Notes under the pieces: generated by a model | Seen by the model: the letters and a program-made list of their open reading frames with translations, nothing else | Told to the model about the DNA's origin: nothing | Databases searched by the model: none | Shown: positions 9,106-16,232 of the stretch, piece after piece | How the letters are laid out: each line of letters begins with the position of its first letter | Numbering within the stretch: the first letter of the stretch is position 1 | Translations under genes and position numbers: made by a program | Source: Ferruginibacter sp. | Lineage (GTDB): Bacteria; Bacteroidota; Bacteroidia; Chitinophagales; Chitinophagaceae | Direction of reading: 5' to 3' | DNA length: 64,000 nucleotides | Assembly (NCBI GenBank): GCA_017983695.1 | Contig: JAGOAX010000004.1 | Span: forward strand, 1-64,000

Positions 9106-9855
9106 ATGAACCTCACACTTAAAGTGTGGAAACAAAAGAACAGCAGCGAAAAGGGCCATTTTGAAACTTACCAGGTAAAAGATATTTCAAGCGAAATGTC
9201 TTTTCTGGAAATGTTTGATGTGCTGAATGAGCAACTGATACAGGAAGGAAAAGATGCCATTGCATTTGATCATGATTGCCGGGAAGGGATTTGTGGTATG
9301 TGCAGTATGTTCATTAATGGTAAGGCACATGGCCCATGGAGCCAAAATACTGTTTGCCAGTTACACATGAGGGCTTTTAAAGATGGCGATACTATTGTTG
9401 TAGAGCCATGGAGAAGTACCGCATTTCCTGTGATTAAAGATTTGATGGTTGACAGGACTGCCTTTGACAGAATTATTCAGGCCGGTGGTTATATATCTGT
9501 AAATACAGGTAATGCAGTTGATGCCAATGCCATCCCCATTGATAAAAAAAATGCAGATGATGCATTTGCAGCTGCAGCATGTATTGGTTGTGGTGCATGC
9601 GTGGCATCATGTAAAAACGGAAGTGCTATGTTATTTGTTAGTGCCAAGGTTTCTCAATTAGCTTTGTTACCACAAGGGCAACCGGAAAGAGAAAGTCGTG
9701 TATTAAATATGGTAGCTCAAATGGATAAAGAAGGTTTTGGTAACTGTACTAATACCTATGCCTGCGAAGCCGAATGCCCTAAAGGTATTTCTGTTGCCAA
9801 CATTGCCAGGTTAAACAGGGAGTATGTAAAAGCCGGTTTAAGTACAGAGCAATAA
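9106..9855 (+). CDS. sdhB: Succinate dehydrogenase iron-sulfur subunit
   Basis: SdhB carries electrons from the flavin to the membrane subunit. Cysteines for the [2Fe-2S] centre are seen in [11 protein letters not shown] with a later Cys in QNTVC. Those for the [4Fe-4S] and [3Fe-4S] centres are in [11 protein letters not shown] and in [14 protein letters not shown]. The ATG at 9106 is chosen because [12 protein letters not shown] is the usual family start; an in-frame ATG at 9091 would add five residues. With this start it has 249 residues. It is the last gene of the operon and is followed by a palindromic terminator. Confidence 0.94.
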   Translation: MNLTLKVWKQKNSSEKGHFETYQVKDISSEMSFLEMFDVLNEQLIQEGKDAIAFDHDCREGICGMCSMFINGKAHGPWSQNTVCQLHMRAFKDGDTIVVEPWRSTAFPVIKDLMVDRTAFDRIIQAGGYISVNTGNAVDANAIPIDKKNADDAFAAAACIGCGACVASCKNGSAMLFVSAKVSQLALLPQGQPERESRVLNMVAQMDKEGFGNCTNTYACEAECPKGISVANIARLNREYVKAGLSTEQ

Positions 9856-9884
9856 ATAATACCCACATAATTGATATAAAAAAA

Positions 9885-9910
9885 ATGACCTTTTAAAGGT
9901 CATTTTTTTA
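9885..9910. terminator. Bidirectional terminator
   Basis: An A-rich / T-rich hairpin with arms ATGACCTTT and AAAGGTCAT separates the convergent sdhB and the DUF5777 gene. Runs of A on one side and T on the other allow it to work in both directions. Confidence 0.85.
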
Positions 9911-9940
9911 TGGATTATATTTTTGAATTTAAGCCAAATA

Positions 9941-10864
9941 TTATTTCTTCTTTCTTTTTTCTTTTATGGTAAACACCCTCGATACGTTGAATCCAAAATG
10001 GATGTCTCCTTTAAAGAAATCACCGGTGGTTTCGGTAATAAAAGTTTTTTCAGTCATGCCGGTTGAATTTGTAAAGTGCAACTGAAAAACGTGTCCGCCT
10101 GTTTCAATATCAAACCCAACAGCCAAAGAATTTTTTGTACCGGGAATCATATATCCTTCACCTTCTACAAACGACAGGGGAAGCACATGATAATATTCTG
10201 CATTAAAGCTTAAGCGCTTACTTAATTTTATTCTGCCGCCAACACCCATTGCAAAAATATCATTGGGGTCTGTCGCACCTTGTGCAAGATTATAATGCAC
10301 ATAAGAGGGCATTAACTGTAATGAAAGTCCTTCGCTGAATTTACGGGCAATAATTAACTGGTGTGCAAATGATAAACGGGAAGTGTAATAATTTTTACGT
10401 GTAGGGTCTTCCCATTTTAATGTTTTAAGCATAACAGTTGATACAGCACTTACCGAAATAGGGGATGACCATCTGCCGCCTTTTGACTGCCTTAAAATTT
10501 TAAATTTTCCAAGTGCATCATATTGTTTTTGAAAGGTGCTTCTTCCCACACCAATCATCAATCTGTCGGAAATACCATAGTCTAATCCCATACGCATGGT
10601 AGCCTGGTCTAATCCAAACAATTCGTAACCACCTTTGTTTACCATGCCAAAGCGGTGAGAGATTTTAAAGTCTAAAACACCTGCTGCTGCATTTTCAATG
10701 GAATGTCCGTTGATAAGCCTCGAGGTTTTAAATGTTGCAGTGGCATAATCTTTTTTCTTTTCTTTTTTGCTTTCATCTTCAAGCATCTTCATTAAATCAT
10801 CCTGCGCATGTACTTTTAAAATACCAATACCAGCAAAAGTGAGTACTAAAAAAATGGTTTTCAT
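9941..10864 (-). CDS. DUF5777-family outer-membrane beta-barrel protein
   Basis: A 307-residue protein with a Sec signal peptide (cleavage after VHAQ, about residue 21), a short charged linker rich in Lys and Glu, and a series of amphipathic strands with alternating aromatic residues, typical of an outer-membrane barrel. Segments such as FKISHRFGMVNKGGYELFGL and MRMGLDYGISDRLMIGVGR match what I know of the DUF5777 family. The function of that family is unknown. It is the last gene of a tight minus-strand cluster with YceI and haem-motif lipoproteins, so it may supply an outer-membrane anchor or passage for them. Confidence 0.8.
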   Translation of the reverse strand: MKTIFLVLTFAGIGILKVHAQDDLMKMLEDESKKEKKKDYATATFKTSRLINGHSIENAAAGVLDFKISHRFGMVNKGGYELFGLDQATMRMGLDYGISDRLMIGVGRSTFQKQYDALGKFKILRQSKGGRWSSPISVSAVSTVMLKTLKWEDPTRKNYYTSRLSFAHQLIIARKFSEGLSLQLMPSYVHYNLAQGATDPNDIFAMGVGGRIKLSKRLSFNAEYYHVLPLSFVEGEGYMIPGTKNSLAVGFDIETGGHVFQLHFTNSTGMTEKTFITETTGDFFKGDIHFGFNVSRVFTIKEKRKKK

Positions 10865-10883
10865 TATTATCAGAGTTTATGTA

Positions 10884-11438
10884 TTAGCTTTTGGGTTCGT
10901 ACTTGCAATCAACAGTAATGTCAATATCTTCAGAAATTTTATCAGCTACTAATGAGGGGATACTGATGCTGTAATCTTTAAGTTTTACCTGGAATTTTGC
11001 GTTAGCAGCAATTTTTCCGCCTTTAATAGTGATAGAGCCGGGAGCAGATGCTTTTTTAGTAACACCATGCATGGTTAAATCACCTTCAACAGTAACAGGG
11101 TAAGCACCATCTTTTGCAAAATTTACTGCGGTAAGGTTGGTTATCTTTCCTTTAAAAGTTGATTTTGGAAACTTACCACTCTCTAAATAATTTTCGTTAA
11201 AGTGTTCTTCCATTAATGCACTTGCAAAGTGAAAACTCTTAATTAAAATGGCAAATACCATGTCGCCAGTTTGGGGGTTTAGTATGCTGGATACTTCATT
11301 ATTTTCAGCTTCTACCTTATCAATAGATTTTGCTCTGGAGTAAAAAGATATTTTACCTGTTTTTGTCATTTGCACAGCCTGTGCATTTGCTAATACTGTT
11401 GCAGTAACAAACAGAGAAAGAAAGATTGTTTTTTTCAT
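10884..11438 (-). CDS. YceI-family periplasmic protein
   Basis: A 184-residue exported protein of the YceI/lipocalin-like fold, whose members bind isoprenoid-like lipids such as polyprenyl chains. The signal peptide ends at about VLANAQ. Family landmarks are KGKISFYSRAKSID, FHFASALMEEHFNENYLES and the TMHGVTKKASAPGSI segment. The ATG at 11438 (MKKTIFLSLF) is chosen: a longer frame to 11504 would overlap the upstream gene and lacks a signal peptide at its start. It lies 11 bases after the haem-motif lipoprotein gene and 19 before the DUF5777 gene, so the three are likely co-transcribed. Confidence 0.88.
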   Translation of the reverse strand: MKKTIFLSLFVTATVLANAQAVQMTKTGKISFYSRAKSIDKVEAENNEVSSILNPQTGDMVFAILIKSFHFASALMEEHFNENYLESGKFPKSTFKGKITNLTAVNFAKDGAYPVTVEGDLTMHGVTKKASAPGSITIKGGKIAANAKFQVKLKDYSISIPSLVADKISEDIDITVDCKYEPKS

Positions 11439-11449
11439 AGTTATATTTA

Positions 11450-11833
11450 TTAATTGTTTAGAGTTCCTGAATTGATCCATTGCTGTATTCTTGTAATAAA
11501 GCAACTGTTTAATTTAGCAGCACCTTTAGGCATTGCAGAAAAAGACCCTGTTTGATTTATGGAACCCATTAATCTGCCATTGGCAACCTGGGCTTTTATA
11601 CCAGCATAGGTATCCAGTATAATGCCGCCTGCGGCATCAATGGTACTATGGCAGCCGCCGGTATTACAACTTACATTCATAACAGGAAGTACATCAACAG
11701 AAAATTTTGCTGCTGCAGTTGTGTCACAAGGTGTTTTGCCATTACTGTATAGTAAATCTGCTTTATCATAATAGCAGCTTTCAATAAACAAGAGGGAAAA
11801 AACAACTGCAACTAATACTAAAATCGGTTTCAT
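11450..11833 (-). CDS. Small lipoprotein with a CX4CH haem-c motif
   Basis: A 127-residue predicted lipoprotein (lipobox cysteine at residue 20, FIESC). It has one candidate haem-c site, CNTGGCH (C56, C61, H62), with a likely distal ligand Met101 in SAMPKG. The spacing is CX4CH rather than the standard CX2CH. The rest resembles the small cytochrome-c-like domains of the planctomycete type: a helix after VLPVMNVS and a C-terminal helix ITRIQQWINSGTLNN. Its C-terminal half is closely similar to the second domain of the next protein upstream, which suggests duplication. It would be an electron carrier on the periplasmic side of a membrane. Confidence 0.75.
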   Translation of the reverse strand: MKPILVLVAVVFSLLFIESCYYDKADLLYSNGKTPCDTTAAAKFSVDVLPVMNVSCNTGGCHSTIDAAGGIILDTYAGIKAQVANGRLMGSINQTGSFSAMPKGAAKLNSCFITRIQQWINSGTLNN

Positions 11834-11857
11834 AAAATATTTTGTTATGGGTTTTAT

Positions 11858-12568
11858 TTAATTATTTAATGATCCTGCTGCAATCCATTTTTGAACCTGT
11901 TTTATTCTGCAGTCAGAAAGTTTATTACTACCCTGCGGCATAGCAATAAAACCTGTGGCATGTGTTATACTGCCCATCAGTTTTCCGTTTGATGCAATTA
12001 TTTTAACTGCTGTGTAAGTGCTCACATCTATTCCTCCGCCTAATGAAGTTGGGTTATGGCAACCCTTACAATAAGTATTCATTATTGGAGAAACAGCAGC
12101 AGAATATGTAATAACTGTTGTATCACAATCGTTGCAGGCATTATTTTTGGCACCCTGTAAAATCCATTTGTAAATAATGTCTTTTTGTGCTGCGGTAAAA
12201 GGGGCAGCAGGAGCAGGTGGCATTCTATCGCCGCCCGTTTTGCTTAATATAGTATAGAGTTTACTGTTTGCAGGGTTGCCGGGCTTTACTCCGCCAGTTG
12301 ATAAAATTTTGGCATAACTGGAAAGGTTAACACCATCTTCATGAGTTATTGCATCGTGGCAACCACTCATGGCACAGCTTGAGTTTATAAGCGGCAACAC
12401 TTTGTTTTGAAAATACATGGTATCGGTACTGCAGGTTTGTGTACCACCAACAACAGGAGGGTCTGGTAAATCCTGCTGCGGCACTTCATGTTTACAGGCT
12501 GTAATCAAAATAACTACAGCTAGTAACAGGCCTATGATTTCCACCAGCAAAGAATAGTTCTTTTTCAT
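11858..12568 (-). CDS. Di-haem cytochrome-c-like lipoprotein
   Basis: A 236-residue predicted lipoprotein (lipobox Cys25 in LITAC) with two cytochrome-c-like domains. Domain one has CAMSGCH (C65, C70, H71; CX4CH) and a likely distal Met116 in DRMPPAP. Domain two has CKGCH (C167, C170, H171; standard CX2CH) and Met210 in AMPQG. The segment VLPLINSSC and the C-terminal QKWIAAGSLNN match the neighbouring 127-residue protein. It is encoded 24 bases before that gene in the same cluster. Role inferred: electron transfer in the envelope. Haem attachment is predicted from motif only. Confidence 0.78.
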   Translation of the reverse strand: MKKNYSLLVEIIGLLLAVVILITACKHEVPQQDLPDPPVVGGTQTCSTDTMYFQNKVLPLINSSCAMSGCHDAITHEDGVNLSSYAKILSTGGVKPGNPANSKLYTILSKTGGDRMPPAPAAPFTAAQKDIIYKWILQGAKNNACNDCDTTVITYSAAVSPIMNTYCKGCHNPTSLGGGIDVSTYTAVKIIASNGKLMGSITHATGFIAMPQGSNKLSDCRIKQVQKWIAAGSLNN

Positions 12569-12623
12569 TTTACTTATTGGGTTTTAAAAAATGGTTTTTC
12601 GCTAAGTATTGTAAATTCCTATT

Positions 12624-13049
12624 TTATTTGCTTTGAACCACACATCTAACCATTACCACATCGGTAAGGTAACCGGTGCATATACCTTTTAAAATAAGTA
12701 GAGTGCCATTTTTAATATCCTGAGGTACTGCTCCTTCAATGGTACATCTTACTCCACTCATATCTGTTCCCTTTAAAGCTATTACGGTTTCTCCTTTTTG
12801 GTTTTTTGTAACCTCCGTTACTTCTCCTTTCACTTCCAGAATTTTATCAAGGTACTGGCTGTTTGCTTCGGCTTCATTGGTCTCATATTCCGTTGCAATT
12901 TTAACAGCATCTGCTGCTGTTGCTTTTGCATCTGTAACACTGCGGTGTGGTTTGGTGTACATTCTGTATCCAATATAACCGCCGGTTACCCCAATAAATA
13001 ATACCGAAATAATGATCCAGTTAACAACCTTGTTTTTTATCCATGCCAT
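12624..13049 (-). CDS. Membrane-anchored OB-fold (tRNA_anti-like) protein
   Basis: A 141-residue protein with one N-terminal membrane helix (WIIISVLFIGVTGGYIGYRMY, about residues 10-30) followed by a soluble OB-fold-like domain with segments such as ILEVKGEVTEV, VIALKGTDMSGVRC and LLILKGICTGYL. This layout matches the tRNA_anti-like group, whose function is not established despite the name. The ATG at 13049 is preferred to one at 13091, which would add 14 residues not typical of a signal-anchor. It belongs to the same minus-strand cluster as the haem-motif lipoproteins, 55 bases upstream of the di-haem gene. Confidence 0.75.
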   Translation of the reverse strand: MAWIKNKVVNWIIISVLFIGVTGGYIGYRMYTKPHRSVTDAKATAADAVKIATEYETNEAEANSQYLDKILEVKGEVTEVTKNQKGETVIALKGTDMSGVRCTIEGAVPQDIKNGTLLILKGICTGYLTDVVMVRCVVQSK

Positions 13050-13214
13050 AAAAAATACTTTTCTATATATCTGTAATAAATTTAAAGCCAAACTTTATTT
13101 TTTTGCTGTACTATTATCCGAACCTGCATTTAAACAAGCTGAACCTGTTATTAAGTTGCCTTACAACAGGCCAGCATTGTTTTTAGACCATATCCATAAT
13201 TACCAGTACTCAGT

Positions 13215-15266
13215 TTATTGTGTATACAAATGCCCCGCATTTACCCAGTTGGTAATAATTGCTTTTTCAGCAGCCGTAAATAATGGCTGAGGGTTTATTG
13301 GCATTTTCTTCCAGCCTGCACCGTATACAACAGTGGTTTGATTGATCTGGCTCCACTTACTTACTATACTGCAATCAGCATCAAAATTGTATCCGGATGC
13401 ATTAGAACCATTCATGTGGCAACCGCTACCGCTACATCTTGTAGTTATTAAATTCCGTACCTGTGCAAACAATGGCCCGCTTGCAACAACACCTACTGTA
13501 ACTGTTTGGCTTTTTGTACAACCATTAACATCTTTTACACCTATTAAATAAGCAGCTGCAGTAAGATTTAGAAAAACATTACTTGCCTGGTAAGCACCGC
13601 CATTAATATTATAAGTAAAACCTGTAGAACCTGTTGCAGTTACTGTTATGCTACCATTATTGGCAGGGGTAACACATGGTGTTGTGTTTACAACAGCGGC
13701 TGTAATTGTAATTGTGGTACTGTTACATGGACTAACCGATGTTAAAATAACCTGTTTGGTTCCAAGACAGCCATTTGAATTTTTAGCAGTAATTGTATAT
13801 GTACCTGCAGCAAGGTTTGAGAAAGTACCACTTGCCTGGTAAGTGCCATTATTTAAACTATAAGTGAATCCCGTACCGCCGGTTGCACTTGCAGTAATTG
13901 AACCATTTGATAGGCCTGTACCAGGATTTACCTGTGTTGTGGTTACAGTAACAGTAACTCCTGCACATGGATCAACAGCTGTTAATGTAACCTGTTTGGT
14001 ACCAAGACAGCCATTTGAATTTTTAGCAGTGATGGTATATGTGCCTGCAGCAAGGTTTGAGAAAGTACCACTCGCCTGGTAAGTACCATTATTTAAACTA
14101 TAAGTGAATCCTGTACCGCCAGTTGCACTTGCAGTAATTGACCCATTTGATTGACCTGTAGCTGGATTAACTTGTGTAGTAGTTACAACTACTGTTACAC
14201 CGGCACAAGGGTTAGATGATCCTAATGCAACAGTTGCTGAGCCTGTACAACCATTTGAATTTTTAGAAGTAACAGTGTAATTGCCTGTAGCCAGGTTTGA
14301 AAATGTAGCACTGTTTTGATATGCACCGCCATTAAGGCTGTATGTAAATCCTGTACCACCAGTTGCACTTGCTGTGATTGAACCATTTGATAAACCTGTA
14401 CCTGGATTTACCTGTGTTGTGGTTACTGCAACAGTAACTCCTGCACAAGGATCAACCGTTGTTAAAGAAACCTGTTTGGTTCCAAGACAGCCATTTGAAT
14501 TTTTAGCAGTAACAGTATAAGTTCCTGCAGCAAGGTTTGAGAAAGTACCACTGGCCTGGAAAGCGCCATTATTTAAACTGTAGGTGAATCCTGTTCCTCC
14601 GGTTGCGCTTGCTGTAATAGAACCATTAGATTGATTGAGCGTTGGATTAACCTGTGTAGATGATACTACAACAGTTATTCCTGCACAGGGGTTAGAAGTA
14701 CCTATAGTAACCTGGCCAATGCCCAAACATCCTGTCGCACTTTTTGCAGCTACAGAATAGTTGCCGGCGGCAAGATTTGAAAATGTGCTGCCTGCCTGAA
14801 ATGCACCTCCATTTAAACTGTACTTAAATCCTGTACCTCCGGTTGCAGTTGCCGTGATAGATCCATTTGACATATTTGGTGAAGCATCAACTTTTGTGAG
14901 TGCAACATTAATGGTAACACCCTGGCAGGGATCGAAAGAACCAATTTGTACCTGTACAGTATCGGTACAGCCAATAGAGTTTTTCCCAATAACATTGTAA
15001 TTGCCAAAGGCCTGGAGGCCTCCGAAGTATCCACTATCCTGAAAAGCGCCACCATTTAAACTGTACTTAAATCCGGTGCCGCCAATAGCAGTAACAGTAA
15101 TGGTACCGTTATTCTGGCTAAGTGTGGCATCTGTTTGTGTAGCGGTAATTTTAAAAGCACTTCCATTACAGGAAGGTGGCGGAAGTTCATGCTTACAGGC
15201 AAATTGAAATACAAGAATAAACAATGCCAGTAAGCCTGCAATTTTAAACGTAATACTCCTTTTCAT
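13215..15266 (-). CDS. SprB-repeat lipoprotein with C-terminal haem-c-like domain
   Basis: A 683-residue predicted lipoprotein (lipobox Cys24, FQFAC). After it come seven SprB-type repeats of about 80 residues (about 30-590), each with the pattern SNGSITASATGGTGFTYSLN, then FSNLAAGTYTVTAKNSNGC. The last 87 residues are a cytochrome-c-like domain with CSGSGCH (C611, C616, H617; CX4CH) and a likely distal Met655 in KKMPINP. SprB repeats are known from cell-surface adhesins of gliding bacteroidetes, so the repeats may act as a stalk that holds a redox domain away from the membrane; this is inference. It is the first gene of the minus-strand cluster. The repeats have kept near-identical DNA, which suggests recent expansion. 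Confidence 0.82.
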   Translation of the reverse strand: MKRSITFKIAGLLALFILVFQFACKHELPPPSCNGSAFKITATQTDATLSQNNGTITVTAIGGTGFKYSLNGGAFQDSGYFGGLQAFGNYNVIGKNSIGCTDTVQVQIGSFDPCQGVTINVALTKVDASPNMSNGSITATATGGTGFKYSLNGGAFQAGSTFSNLAAGNYSVAAKSATGCLGIGQVTIGTSNPCAGITVVVSSTQVNPTLNQSNGSITASATGGTGFTYSLNNGAFQASGTFSNLAAGTYTVTAKNSNGCLGTKQVSLTTVDPCAGVTVAVTTTQVNPGTGLSNGSITASATGGTGFTYSLNGGAYQNSATFSNLATGNYTVTSKNSNGCTGSATVALGSSNPCAGVTVVVTTTQVNPATGQSNGSITASATGGTGFTYSLNNGTYQASGTFSNLAAGTYTITAKNSNGCLGTKQVTLTAVDPCAGVTVTVTTTQVNPGTGLSNGSITASATGGTGFTYSLNNGTYQASGTFSNLAAGTYTITAKNSNGCLGTKQVILTSVSPCNSTTITITAAVVNTTPCVTPANNGSITVTATGSTGFTYNINGGAYQASNVFLNLTAAAYLIGVKDVNGCTKSQTVTVGVVASGPLFAQVRNLITTRCSGSGCHMNGSNASGYNFDADCSIVSKWSQINQTTVVYGAGWKKMPINPQPLFTAAEKAIITNWVNAGHLYTQ
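13700..14900 (-). repeat. Tandem 240-bp coding repeats
   Basis: Inside the SprB-repeat lipoprotein gene the DNA repeats with a period of 240 bases (80 codons). The sequence CCATTTGAATTTTTAG recurs near 13770, 14010, 14250 and 14490 on the plus strand. The copies are nearly identical at the DNA level in the centre of the gene and diverge toward both ends. Confidence 0.85.
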
Positions 15267-15420
15267 AGTCTTTGGGGTTGTTGGTTGATTAATTAATTAC
15301 AATTAGTTTTAAGGGTTACCTAAAACATTTTTCACTGATAAGAATATTATTAGAATTGCATTTTTAAAACGAAAAAATTACGCCAATCATGTAAAAATTG
15401 GGTAAACTTTAGCTGAAACT

Positions 15421-15434
15421 GCAGTTATAACTGC
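15421..15434. promoter_or_regulatory. Perfect 14-bp palindrome, candidate operator
   Basis: GCAGTTATAACTGC is a perfect palindrome. It lies 38 bases past the stop of the LytTR regulator gene and 155 bases before the start of the SprB-repeat lipoprotein gene. It has no T tract, so it is not a normal terminator. Three GTT boxes occur on the minus strand nearby (within 15412-15450), loosely like LytTR direct-repeat sites. It is a plausible site for control of the downstream cluster. Confidence 0.4.
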
Positions 15435-15471
15435 TGAGCCTGTAACGGAAATTTTACGATGGGAAAAATAC

Positions 15472-16230
15472 TTATTCAGAAAGCCAGTTACGAAAATCCT
15501 GGGCCCTGTCAATGGCTACAACAGTATCTAATTTAGAGGGAGGACAAAGTTTTACAATTACTCTTGAACGGGTGTGTGCTTTCATTTCTTCAATGGCATG
15601 ATGACCAATTATAAACTGCCTGTTGATGCGGAAGAAATTTTTAGGGTTTACCATTTGCTCTATCTGGTCCAGGTTATAATCAATGGGGAAACGTTTGCCC
15701 TCGTTGGTACAAACAAAGTTGGATTTATATTCGGTATAGAAATAAGCAATATCTGCAATAATTAATGATTTGATGGTATCACCGATTTTAATGATAAAAC
15801 GGTCACGGTATTTTTTTGGTTGTGGTTGTATCGTTTTTAATATTTCGGCATAATCAGCAACAAACGATCTGGAACTTTGCAGCATTTTTAATTTATCTAT
15901 TGCTCTTTTAACATCAGCTTCATCAATAGGTTTAAGCAGATAATCAACACTGTTTACTTTAAAAGCCTGCAACGCATAACTTTCATATGCTGTGGTAAAT
16001 ATTACAGGGCAGGTAATTTTAACTTTATTAAATAACTGAAAACTGATGCCATCTGCCAGCTGAATATCCATAAAGATCAGGTCGGGCATAGCATTATGCT
16101 CAAACCAGTTAATTGTTTCTTCAACACTGGCTGCAGTACCGCAGATTAAAGCATCTGGTACAACCTCTGTAATAAGTTTTTTAAGCCTGCTTAAAGCTTG
16201 TTCCTCATCTTCTAAAATTAGTATTTGCAT
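15472..16230 (-). CDS. LytTR-family response regulator
   Basis: A 252-residue two-component regulator: a receiver domain (about 1-120) and a LytTR DNA-binding domain (about 145-250). The acidic pocket is LEDEE (6-10), the phosphoacceptor is Asp55 in DLIFMDIQL, and the conserved Lys lies in DYLLKPI. The LytTR part starts near KYRDRFIIKIGD and includes INRQFIIGHHAIEEM. It is encoded two bases after the sensor kinase stop, so the pair is translationally close and clearly cognate. LytTR proteins bind direct repeats in promoters. The adjacent haem-lipoprotein cluster is an obvious candidate target. Confidence 0.93.
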   Translation of the reverse strand: MQILILEDEEQALSRLKKLITEVVPDALICGTAASVEETINWFEHNAMPDLIFMDIQLADGISFQLFNKVKITCPVIFTTAYESYALQAFKVNSVDYLLKPIDEADVKRAIDKLKMLQSSRSFVADYAEILKTIQPQPKKYRDRFIIKIGDTIKSLIIADIAYFYTEYKSNFVCTNEGKRFPIDYNLDQIEQMVNPKNFFRINRQFIIGHHAIEEMKAHTRSRVIVKLCPPSKLDTVVAIDRAQDFRNWLSE

Positions 16231-16232
16231 AT

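Noticed and set aside
13342..14082. Open frames on the plus strand opposite the SprB-repeat gene
   Set aside because: They follow the repeat period of the real gene on the other strand and show only shadow codons; none has a start context or family signal.
13700..14900. Regular 240-bp repeats as a possible CRISPR array
   Set aside because: The repeats are far too long, have no unique spacers and are coding in one frame; they are SprB-type protein repeats.
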